From the NCBI GenBank assembly GCA_937959145.1, contig CALGMC010000007.1, forward strand, positions 1 through 5,901: a stretch of 5,901 bases of DNA, given 5' to 3'. The first letter of the stretch is position 1; each line of letters opens with the position of its first letter. Positions 1 to 5,901 of this stretch are shown piece by piece. The notes below the pieces were generated by a model. The model was not told the origin of the DNA. It saw only the letters and a program-made list of their open reading frames with translations, and made no database searches. Both the position numbers and the translations under genes were made by a program. The stretch comes from an uncultured Chlorobiales bacterium (GTDB taxonomy: Bacteria; Bacteroidota; Chlorobiia; Chlorobiales; Thermochlorobacteraceae).

Positions 1-1092
1 GATGAGAATCAAAAACAAACTTGGAAACGCTTGAAGCACATCGACAAGCCGCATAATGAGCGTATCGACCCAACCGCCGAAAAATCCAGATACGACGCCC
101 AAAATCATGCCGAGCGTAATGGCAATGGCGACCACCAAGAAGCCAATCGAGAGCGAAATGCGTGAGCCATAAATGACGCGGCTGAAAATATCGCGTCCGT
201 ATTGGTCTGTGCCCATCAAATAAAATTTCTTTTCAATGACGGGCGAGCCGTCGGGATTGGTTTTCAGTTCGGAAAGCGGGAGCGTTTTTTCACGTGAGCC
301 TTGCTTGTAAATTAAGTTGTTGGATTCAATGCGATAAGAATTGACGATTAACTTGCGTTCGGTTTCGCCTCTGAATCGGAGCGCATAGTTTTGCGTGATG
401 AGCGAATTGGTGAGCGAACTGGCAAAGTCGGTTCCGTCGCGAAGTGGAATGGTTTGGGCTTCGGCTTCTTTGAGGAAAAAGCAGTCGAGCGTGGTGCCGG
501 GCGGTTGAAGGGCGGTTACGATGAAATCTTGTTGCGCGTTGGGGTCGTAGGGCGAAAGCATCGGGGCAAGCAGGGCGACGGAGTAAAGCACGGCAGCAAT
601 GCACATGGCAACAACGGCAATCGTGCGCTTTTTGAACTCGCGCCACGCAATTTGCGACAGGCTCATGCTGGCTTTTGTCTGTTTGCCGACCGCAAGTTTT
701 TTGCGATAAATTTTCACCGAGAGCCACCACGTGCCAAAAAAGCCAACGAGGCAATAAATCGATGCTATCCAAAACTCGAGAATATCAACCGTGAAAACAT
801 CTTTCAAATCTTTGAACGACACAAACAAAAGCAACATTGAAGTGAAAAACGACTTCAAGCCGCCCCAAAAGAGAAATTGATTGGAAAGAATCACCACAAG
901 AAAGAAAGCCATGACGCCGAGCGTCAATGTGCCTTGTATGGGTTGACCGATGCGAAAAAAGCCGACGGAGGGCAAGTAATCGGTCGGAGACGGCACGATG
1001 TGTGAATATGGATTGTCAGGCTCCGCAAGTTCAAAGGCGGTGTTGCGGGCTTTGTTGAGGTCTTGATTGGTAGCGGTTGATGATTGAGCCAT
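1..1092 (-). CDS. ABC transporter permease, DppC/OppC type (N-terminal part, runs off the window)
   Basis: Inner-membrane subunit of a dipeptide/oligopeptide/nickel-type ABC importer (BPD_transp_1 family). The frame is open for all 364 codons to the window edge, so the C-terminus is missing. The start is ATG at 1092-1090. An in-frame TAA at 1098-1096 rules out an earlier start, and an AGGA (complement of 1103-1106) lies 10 nt upstream. Residues about 148-186 resemble the DppC N-terminus: a REFKKR cytoplasmic stretch, a membrane helix (157-178) and LSPYDPN. The family hallmark GTDQYGRDIFSR is at 294-305, followed by YGSRISLSIG, a second helix (about 313-340) and FFGGWVDTLIMRLVDVLQAFP. The layout is odd. 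About 145 residues precede the canonical first helix and contain apparent hydrophobic segments near 54-70, 80-95 and 105-124. Roughly 80 extra residues, about 200-290, separate the usual PPG from GTD. The remaining ~135 residues, including the EAA loop that contacts the ATPase, should lie beyond position 1. Family is confident; substrate is unknown. Confidence 0.93.
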   Translation of the reverse strand, partial: MAQSSTATNQDLNKARNTAFELAEPDNPYSHIVPSPTDYLPSVGFFRIGQPIQGTLTLGVMAFFLVVILSNQFLFWGGLKSFFTSMLLLFVSFKDLKDVFTVDILEFWIASIYCLVGFFGTWWLSVKIYRKKLAVGKQTKASMSLSQIAWREFKKRTIAVVAMCIAAVLYSVALLAPMLSPYDPNAQQDFIVTALQPPGTTLDCFFLKEAEAQTIPLRDGTDFASSLTNSLITQNYALRFRGETERKLIVNSYRIESNNLIYKQGSREKTLPLSELKTNPDGSPVIEKKFYLMGTDQYGRDIFSRVIYGSRISLSIGFLVVAIAITLGMILGVVSGFFGGWVDTLIMRLVDVLQAFPSLFLILI

Positions 1093-1260
1093 GTGTTAAT
1101 CGTCCTACTTATTTACAGAAGTCAAGGCGGCGCATTTTGGTTTAGCAAGCGAGAAAAATTCTCGCTAAATTTACGCACCTTCGTTGTGATAGAAGTTCCG
1201 AGAATTTAAGACAAATCCAACCTTTATCACAAAAACACTTAATCAAAACTGCACATCCAC
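1093..1260. promoter_or_regulatory. Divergent intergenic region between permease and glycerate kinase
   Basis: This 168-bp gap separates two divergently transcribed genes, so it must hold the promoter of the minus-strand permease (unless that is read from a more distant site) and probably that of the plus-strand operon. Apart from the palindrome at 1148-1166 and the AGGA ahead of the permease start, I see no confident motif. A possible plus-strand pair, TTGTGA (1184-1189) and TAAGAC (1207-1212) with 17-bp spacing, matches consensus poorly. The stretch before the kinase start is A/C-rich with no Shine-Dalgarno sequence. Confidence 0.5.
1148..1166. repeat. Perfect 8-bp inverted repeat with 3-nt loop
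   Basis: AGCGAGAA (1148-1155) and TTCTCGCT (1159-1166) are exact inverted complements around AAA. The flanking TTTAGC (1141-1146) is also the inverted complement of GCTAAA (1164-1169), so an alternative pairing exists. Neither strand continues into a T-run of the kind an intrinsic terminator needs. It lies about 56 bp upstream of the permease start and 94 bp upstream of the kinase start. It could be an operator for a dimeric regulator or a 5'-leader hairpin; the sequence does not decide between them. Confidence 0.55.
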
Positions 1261-2625
1261 ATGAAGTCTGCTACGCTTAATCTCGATACGCTTTCACGCT
1301 TGAAGGCAGATGCGCTCCTTTTATTCAAAAAGGGAATTGATGCCGTCAATGGCTACAAGGTTGTTAGAGATGCCTTGCGGCTTGAAGGCGATGTTTTGAA
1401 TGTGGTGGCGCAAGGAAAGTTCAAAAAAGTCGATTTGTCGCAGTTTAAGCGCGTGCATTTAGTTGGCGTGGGAAAAGCCAGCGTGGCAATGGCAAGAGCC
1501 GCAAAGGAAGTTTTGGGCGAGCGTGTGAGTTCATCGTTTGTCGTTACGAAATATGCCCACGCGAGCGACGCGCCGAGCGATTTGCGCGTGGTTGAATCTG
1601 CACACCCGATTCCCGACGAAAACAGTTACAAAAACGCACGCGAACTCTTTCGCCTTTGCAACGAAGCCAAAGAAGACGATTTGATTATCAACGTCGTTTC
1701 AGGCGGCGCATCGTCGCTCTTGTCGTTCCCCGCAGGTGAAATCACGCTCGAAGATAAACGCTTCGCCACCTCGCTTTTGCTTAAATCAGGCGCGACGATT
1801 GAAGAAATCAACATCGTGCGCAAGCATCTTTCAAAAATCAAAGGCGGACAACTGGCGCGCGCCGCCTTCCCCGCAACCATGCTCACACTCATTCTTTCCG
1901 ATGTGATTGGCGACGACTTAGGAACGATTGCATCAGGATTAACCTCGCCCGACTCCTCGACATTCATTCAGGCTTACCGTGTGATTGAAAAATATCGTCT
2001 TGAAAAATTGATGCCCGATAGCGTGCTGGCAAGGCTTCAACGCGGCATAGAAGGCAAAATCGCCGAAACGCCAAAGCCTGATGACGAGTGTTTTAATCGC
2101 ACGCACAACATTGTTGTCGGTTCAAATCGAATCGCGCTGAAAGCGATTGAAGACAGTGCCAAAGAGCTCGGCTACGAAGCGGGAATTTTAACAGACGAAC
2201 TCAAAGGCGAAGCGCGTGAAGTCGCTAAAAACCTTGCAAAACGCGCCAAGCACTTGGCAAAGTCATTGAGAAAAGCATGCTTAATTGCAGGCGGCGAAAC
2301 AACGGTAACGGTTGTCGGACACGGCAAAGGCGGACGCAACACAGAAATGACGCTCGCCGCCGCCATTGAACTCGACAACACGCCGAACATCGTGTTTTTA
2401 AGCGCAGGCACAGACGGAACTGACGGCAACACCGACGCCGCAGGCGCAATCGCCGACGGCTCAACCCTTTCACGCGCTAAAAATCTTGGACTCGTTGCCA
2501 ATGGATACTTGCAAAACAACGATTCCCATGACTTCTTCAAACTTGTTGGCGACCTTGTCATCACAGGCACAACCAACACCAATGTGATGGATATTCAAAT
2601 CATACTTGTGGATTCAATATCATAA
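1261..2625 (+). CDS. Glycerate 2-kinase, MOFRL family (GckA/TtuD-like)
   Basis: Cytoplasmic kinase predicted to phosphorylate D-glycerate with ATP to 2-phosphoglycerate, feeding glycerate from the glyoxylate/hydroxypyruvate or serine routes into lower glycolysis. At 454 residues it is close to the usual family length (about 410-450). The N-terminal DUF4147 domain spans roughly 15-245, with GVGKAS (69-74), SAHPIPDENS (113-122), SGGASSLL (147-154), VRKHLSKIKGGQLA (186-199) and SDVIGDDLGTIASG (213-226). The C-terminal MOFRL domain spans roughly 337-445, with GGETTVTV (344-351), GHGKGGRNTEM (353-363), SAGTDGTDGNTDAAGA (381-396) and TGTTNTNVMD (435-444). The ATG at 1261 places the conserved N-terminal helix about 15 residues in; no Shine-Dalgarno sequence precedes it (GCACATCCAC). 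It is first in a probable three-gene operon, 58 bp ahead of the solute-binding protein. Older annotations of this family read hydroxypyruvate reductase; the kinase call is better supported. Confidence 0.93.
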   Translation: MKSATLNLDTLSRLKADALLLFKKGIDAVNGYKVVRDALRLEGDVLNVVAQGKFKKVDLSQFKRVHLVGVGKASVAMARAAKEVLGERVSSSFVVTKYAHASDAPSDLRVVESAHPIPDENSYKNARELFRLCNEAKEDDLIINVVSGGASSLLSFPAGEITLEDKRFATSLLLKSGATIEEINIVRKHLSKIKGGQLARAAFPATMLTLILSDVIGDDLGTIASGLTSPDSSTFIQAYRVIEKYRLEKLMPDSVLARLQRGIEGKIAETPKPDDECFNRTHNIVVGSNRIALKAIEDSAKELGYEAGILTDELKGEAREVAKNLAKRAKHLAKSLRKACLIAGGETTVTVVGHGKGGRNTEMTLAAAIELDNTPNIVFLSAGTDGTDGNTDAAGAIADGSTLSRAKNLGLVANGYLQNNDSHDFFKLVGDLVITGTTNTNVMDIQIILVDSIS

Positions 2626-2637
2626 GCCCATCTCAAC

Positions 2638-2661
2638 ACGGCAACTTAAACTCGATGCCGT
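2638..2661 (+). other. Weak hairpin in the kinase/binding-protein gap
   Basis: ACGGCA (2638-2643) and TGCCGT (2656-2661) are exact inverted complements around a 12-nt loop, between the kinase stop at 2625 and the binding-protein start at 2684. The following bases (TAACCTTTCTAT) are only mildly T-rich, so it is not a convincing terminator. It might tune expression between the two genes or be chance. Confidence 0.2.
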
Positions 2662-2683
2662 TAACCTTTCTATCAATCAAACA

Positions 2684-4390
2684 ATGAAACCACTTGCGAT
2701 TTTTCTATTGGCAATCGGTCTTGCAACAGCAGGCTGTTCGCGCAAGCAAACTGACATCAATCGTTCTAATTCTGTAACGCACGCCTACATTGCCGACTTC
2801 GATTACCTCAATCCTGTTTTGCTTCAAGAAGGCACAAGCCGCGAAATGTGCAACTTGATTTTCCCACGTCTCTTTGAAGAGTATTTCGATTCAGCAAGGG
2901 GCATTACAGGCTTTACGCCGCTCTTTGCCAAATCGTTTGAAGTTTCGCCCGACCACAAGCGCGTCCGATTCCTGCTCAGAGACGATGTCAAATGGTTTGA
3001 TGGCAAGCCCGTAACCGCAAAGGATTGGCTCTTTACCTACAAACTTTACGCCGATACGATTATTGCTTCGTCGCGCCAGAACTTCGTAACGGAAAATTTC
3101 GCGCTCGGTGAAAATGGACAAGTCGACTTCGAAAAAGCCGTTCAAATTCCAAACGACTATGAACTCATCGTCAATTTTGAAAAGCCTCTGCCAACGGAAA
3201 TGCTCTTGAAATATGTCAATCTCGGCTTCATTTCGCGCGAAGTGTGGAAAGATGTGGAGGCAATGTCGCCCGCTGAAAAAGTTGCCATTCGCAAAGATGA
3301 ACGCAATTTCAATCCTGAAAAAATTATCGGCGCAGGTCCCTACAAAGTTGAAAAATGGATTCGCAATCAAGAGTGCATTTTGGTTGCAAATGAGCAGTGC
3401 AATTTGCCGCGTCCGCCGAAAATCAAATATCTTGTCAATCGCTTCGTGCCTGAATACACCACGCGCTTAACGCTTCTGAAAACGGGTGCCGCCGACATTG
3501 TGCAAAACCTCACGCCTGACGACGCCATTCAACTGACAAACGATAATTCCTCAAAGATTCAAATCTTCGAGCGCGGCTACATCACTTACGACTACGTGGC
3601 GTGGATGAACATCGACCAAAACCTTTACAACGAGAAAAAAGAAATCAAACCGCATCCGCTTTTCGGCTCAAAGAAAGTGCGCCAAGCCCTCACAATGGCA
3701 ATCAATCGCCAATCTATCATTGACGGATTTCTCAAAGGCTACGGCATGCTGGCAATTACGGACTATCCCCCGATTTGCCTTTGGGCGAAGCCCGACTTGA
3801 AGCCAATTCCTTACGACCCTGAACAAGCCAAAAAACTGTTGGAAGAAGAAGGCTGGAAAATCGGCAAAGACGGCATTCGCGAAAAGAACGGACGCAAGTT
3901 TAGTTTCCAACTCACCATCAACGCAGGCAACCAACGGCGCAACTACGCCGCCACAATTATTCAGCAAAATTTGAAAGAGATTGGAATCGATTGCCAAATC
4001 GAGCAGTTGGAATCGAACATCGTCATGGAGCGCACGCGCAAGCGCGAACTCGATGCGTTTCTCTTCGGCTGGATTGTCAGCCCGCCCGATATTGACCCAT
4101 CGGAGACGCGCATGTCGGATTTAGAGAAAACACCATACAACATGGTTGCCTACCAAAATCCGAAAGTCGATGAACTCATCAAGAAAGGCAAAGCAGAAAT
4201 TGACCTGATGAACGCCGCTAAGTATTGGAAAGAATACGCCGCAATTATTTACGACGAACAGCCTGAAACGATTTTGTATTGGATGACGGGATTAGTCGGC
4301 GTGAACAAGCGTGTGAAGAATGTGCGCATTTCGCCTGTTGGCACATTTGAGAATGTGATAGATTGGGAACTCGCTCTCGAAGAAAAATGA
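2684..4390 (+). CDS. ABC transporter solute-binding lipoprotein, family 5 (peptide/nickel type)
   Basis: Extracytoplasmic substrate-binding subunit of an importer of the DppA/OppA type (SBP_bac_5), anchored by lipid. The chosen ATG gives 568 residues (family usually 500-600) and a clean lipoprotein signal: MKPL, a hydrophobic core, and a lipobox ending TAGC with Cys at 18. Ser at +2 would allow outer-membrane sorting in a Gram-negative cell. A TTG at 2606 opens the same frame but would overlap the kinase gene and bury the signal peptide. Family landmarks are DFDYLNPVL (38-46), VKWFDGKPVTAKDW (102-115), IIGAGPYKVEKW (214-225), KKVRQALTMAINRQ (330-343), YDPEQAKKLLEEEGW (377-391) and a C-terminal lobe with QQNLKEIGIDCQIEQ (427-441) and AFLFGWIVSPPDIDPSE (458-474). 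No permease or ATPase gene follows; its partner may be the divergent permease at 1-1092 or one elsewhere. The ligand cannot be read from sequence. No Shine-Dalgarno sequence is visible. Confidence 0.93.
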   Translation: MKPLAIFLLAIGLATAGCSRKQTDINRSNSVTHAYIADFDYLNPVLLQEGTSREMCNLIFPRLFEEYFDSARGITGFTPLFAKSFEVSPDHKRVRFLLRDDVKWFDGKPVTAKDWLFTYKLYADTIIASSRQNFVTENFALGENGQVDFEKAVQIPNDYELIVNFEKPLPTEMLLKYVNLGFISREVWKDVEAMSPAEKVAIRKDERNFNPEKIIGAGPYKVEKWIRNQECILVANEQCNLPRPPKIKYLVNRFVPEYTTRLTLLKTGAADIVQNLTPDDAIQLTNDNSSKIQIFERGYITYDYVAWMNIDQNLYNEKKEIKPHPLFGSKKVRQALTMAINRQSIIDGFLKGYGMLAITDYPPICLWAKPDLKPIPYDPEQAKKLLEEEGWKIGKDGIREKNGRKFSFQLTINAGNQRRNYAATIIQQNLKEIGIDCQIEQLESNIVMERTRKRELDAFLFGWIVSPPDIDPSETRMSDLEKTPYNMVAYQNPKVDELIKKGKAEIDLMNAAKYWKEYAAIIYDEQPETILYWMTGLVGVNKRVKNVRISPVGTFENVIDWELALEEK

Positions 4391-5244
4391 CGGCGCGAAA
4401 CAAAAGCGTTCTTTTCATTTTCCTTGCGGCAGTCTTGTGGTCGACGGGCGGGGTGTTTATCAAAGCCACATCGCTCGATGCGTTTCAAACCTCGTTTTGG
4501 CGGTCGCTCTTTGCAAGCCTTGCAATTCTGATTTTGATTCGTCCCAAAAAACTCTTGTTGGATTCCACGACCGTTATCGCGTCCATAGCCTACATGGCGA
4601 CGCTGATTTTATTCGTGCTTGGCACAAAACTCACCACAGCGGCAAATGCGATTCTGCTTCAATACACCGCGCCGATTTACATTCTCGTGTTGGCGCATTG
4701 GATTCTGAACGAAAAAATAACACGCATCGGCGTGATTACGGTGGCGTTGTGTGTGATGGGCATGGCAATTTTCTTCTTGGATAAACTCTCACCTAAAGGC
4801 GTGATTGGAAATCTCTCTGCGCTCTGTTCAGGAATCGCCTTTGCATTGATGACCGTGTTCCTGCGCAAGAACAAAGGCGGCGAGCCTGTGAGCGCGATTC
4901 TTTTAGGCAATGTGTGGATTGTCGCAAGTTGCGCCGTGATGATTCTCGTTCAACATCAAACGCTCGAAGCCTTTTGGCTCACGCCGCAAGACGCACTTAT
5001 GACGGGCTATCTCGGCATGTTTCAGATTGCCATTCCCTACATCTTGTTCGTTCAGGCAATTCAACACATTCAAGCATTGGAAGCGTCGCTTTTATCGATG
5101 CTCGAGCCGATTTTGAATCCAATTTGGGTGATGCTGTTTGTGGGAGAATTTCCGTCGCTCAATGCGGTGATTGGCGGAAGCGTGATTATCGGCGCGGTCG
5201 CGCTTCAAAACGTTGTGGTGGCAAGGCAAACAGCAAGAAATTAA
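4387..5244 (+). CDS. EamA/DMT-family membrane transporter
   Basis: Inner-membrane carrier of the drug/metabolite transporter superfamily (RhaT/YdcZ/RarD-like EamA proteins), members of which often export amino acids or other small metabolites. It has 285 residues and about ten hydrophobic segments, near 7-25, 34-52, 62-79, 84-103, 113-131, 139-159, 168-189, 203-225, 232-253 and 257-276, the usual five-plus-five arrangement. The internal duplication is visible: LLQYTAPIYILVLAHWILNE (90-109) in the first half matches LLSMLEPILNPIWVMLFVGE (235-254) in the second. WSTGGVFIK (18-26) and FWRSL (37-41) are also typical of the family's first half. The ATG at 4387 overlaps the TGA of the upstream gene (ATGA, 4387-4390), which suggests translational coupling. 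An in-frame TTG at 4363 would add eight charged residues and a longer overlap, and is less likely. The substrate and direction of transport are unknown. Confidence 0.92.
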   Translation: MTARNKSVLFIFLAAVLWSTGGVFIKATSLDAFQTSFWRSLFASLAILILIRPKKLLLDSTTVIASIAYMATLILFVLGTKLTTAANAILLQYTAPIYILVLAHWILNEKITRIGVITVALCVMGMAIFFLDKLSPKGVIGNLSALCSGIAFALMTVFLRKNKGGEPVSAILLGNVWIVASCAVMILVQHQTLEAFWLTPQDALMTGYLGMFQIAIPYILFVQAIQHIQALEASLLSMLEPILNPIWVMLFVGEFPSLNAVIGGSVIIGAVALQNVVVARQTARN

Positions 5245-5268
5245 AAAGCCCCGAGCGAAGTCGAGGCT
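5243..5268 (-). terminator. Intrinsic terminator of citrate synthase
   Basis: Read on the minus strand, AGCCTCGA (5268-5261), a 6-nt loop CTTCGC and TCGGGGCT (5254-5247) form an 8-position stem with one A/C mismatch. TTTTTAATTT follows directly. The hairpin starts 27 bp after the citrate synthase stop codon, the expected place. On the plus strand the hairpin follows the EamA stop by two bases, but CTGCAATTTG after it gives no useful T-run, so termination in that direction is doubtful. Confidence 0.8.
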
Positions 5269-5295
5269 CTGCAATTTGAAAGATAAGTGAGCGGA

Positions 5296-5901
5296 TTAGG
5301 TGCGCTCTTCGATCGGAACATACTTCAAATCAAGTTGCCCAGTGTAATCGGCAGTTGGGCGAATCAATCGGTTGTTGGCATATTGTTCCAAGATGTGCGC
5401 CGTCCAGCCTGCGGTGCGACTAATAGCGAAAATGGGCGTGAAAAGGTCGAGCGAAATGCCCATCAAGTGATAAGTTGAAGCGGAGTAAAAGTCGACATTC
5501 GGATAGAGTTTCTTTTCTTGTAAGACAAGTTCTTCAATTCGGCGCGACATTTCATACCATTTCATAATGCCGGTGCGCTCGCCCATACGCTTTGACATTT
5601 GGCGCAAGTGTGTAGCGCGTGGGTCTTCGGTTTTATAGACGCGGTGACCGAATCCCATGATTTTTTTCTTTTCGGCGAAGGCTTTTTCGATATAGCCATC
5701 GACGCGGCTGGGGTCGCCGATTTCTTGAAGCATACGCATCACTTGCTCGTTGGCGCCGCCGTGAAGCGGACCTTTGAGCGCGCCAATCGCACCGGTAACA
5801 GCGGAATACATATCGGAAAGCGTTGCCGCAATCACGCGCGCGGTGAAGGTCGAGGCGTTGAGTTCGTGGTCGGCGTGAAGAATCAAACAGATGTCGAACA
5901 T
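5296..5901 (-). CDS. gltA: Citrate synthase, CitZ-like (C-terminal 201 residues, runs off the window)
   Basis: Condenses acetyl-CoA and oxaloacetate to citrate in the cytoplasm, the entry step of the oxidative citric acid cycle. The visible part starts inside the protein: the Met at the window edge sits just before the conserved LHADHELNASTFTAR and is not the start. The three catalytic residues are present: His47 in GPLHGGAN, His86 in GFGHRVYKTEDPR (the family signature) and Asp137 in PNVDFYSAS. Arg95, Arg162 (SRTAGW) and Arg181 (LIRP) match substrate-binding positions. FYSASTYHLMGI and the YVPIEER terminus resemble the short Bacillus CitZ-type enzymes of about 370 residues, so some 170 residues should lie beyond position 5901. 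It converges with the EamA gene across a 51-bp gap and has its own terminator. A 2-methylcitrate synthase from the same family cannot be fully excluded. Confidence 0.94.
   Translation of the reverse strand: MFDICLILHADHELNASTFTARVIAATLSDMYSAVTGAIGALKGPLHGGANEQVMRMLQEIGDPSRVDGYIEKAFAEKKKIMGFGHRVYKTEDPRATHLRQMSKRMGERTGIMKWYEMSRRIEELVLQEKKLYPNVDFYSASTYHLMGISLDLFTPIFAISRTAGWTAHILEQYANNRLIRPTADYTGQLDLKYVPIEERT

Noticed and set aside
326..840. Two overlapping open frames of about 148 codons, one on each strand
   Set aside because: Both lie inside the continuous 364-codon permease frame on the minus strand, whose translation matches a known family. Their products are rich in Arg, His and Cys and show no domain, as expected of shadow frames.
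1184..1212. Possible sigma-70 promoter TTGTGA-17 bp-TAAGAC ahead of the glycerate kinase
   Set aside because: The -10 element matches only three of six consensus bases and the -35 four of six, and the host's promoter consensus is unknown. This is too weak to annotate as a promoter.
2172..2582. 136-codon minus-strand frame
   Set aside because: It is antisense to the conserved MOFRL domain of the glycerate kinase, with no recognisable family and no upstream signals.
2606..2683. N-terminal extension of the solute-binding protein from TTG at 2606
   Set aside because: It would overlap the kinase gene by 20 bp and place 26 polar residues before an otherwise textbook lipoprotein signal peptide.
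2891..3370. 159-codon minus-strand frame
   Set aside because: It is antisense to the solute-binding protein, whose family motifs run through this stretch without interruption.
4437..5279. Plus-strand frames at 4437-4784 and 4914-5279
   Set aside because: They overlap the EamA gene in another frame. Their products lack the hydrophobic pattern and look like low-quality shadow translations.
5287..5478. 63-codon plus-strand frame after the EamA gene
   Set aside because: It is antisense to the C-terminus of citrate synthase, where the conserved residues are unambiguous.
1..5901. CRISPR array, insertion sequence, tRNA, riboswitch or phage/defence genes
   Set aside because: I read both strands for spaced direct repeats, transposase motifs, terminal inverted repeats and RNA-gene structure. 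Nothing stood out, and nearly all of the window is accounted for by five conserved genes.

Overview
The window holds five protein-coding genes and no mobile element, CRISPR array, tRNA or rRNA that I can see. It looks like an ordinary chromosomal segment of a Gram-negative-type bacterium. One gene encodes a lipoprotein with Ser after the lipobox Cys. Base composition is moderate, by eye in the upper 40s percent G+C. The three + strand genes lack a clear Shine-Dalgarno sequence, which loosely recalls the Bacteroidota/Chlorobiota group. I can only offer that lineage (perhaps a Chloroherpeton-like member of Chlorobiota) as a low-confidence guess, because no lineage-specific marker is present.

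Layout. (1) Positions 1-1092, minus strand: the N-terminal part of an ABC transporter inner-membrane permease of the DppC/OppC type, open to the window edge. Its architecture is unusual, with an enlarged, membrane-spanning N-terminus and a long insert in the first external loop. (2) Positions 1093-1260: a divergent intergenic region with a perfect 8-bp palindrome. (3) Positions 1261-5244, plus strand: a probable three-gene operon. It encodes a MOFRL-family glycerate 2-kinase, a family-5 solute-binding lipoprotein and an EamA/DMT-family ten-helix transporter. The last two genes overlap by 4 bp (ATGA). (4) Positions 5245-5295: a short convergent gap with an intrinsic terminator for the minus strand. 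(5) Positions 5296-5901, minus strand: the C-terminal 201 codons of citrate synthase, with all catalytic residues in that part intact.

How the genes may work together. The permease and the solute-binding protein belong to the same class of ABC importer but lie on opposite strands, separated by the glycerate kinase. They could serve one peptide-type importer read from a divergent control region, or belong to different systems. The glycerate kinase feeds glycerate into lower glycolysis as 2-phosphoglycerate, and citrate synthase draws acetyl-CoA and oxaloacetate into the citric acid cycle. A metabolic link with the neighbouring transporters is inference from gene order only. I found no convincing sign of a previously undescribed system. 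The points most worth a second look are the permease architecture and the kinase/binding-protein/EamA grouping.
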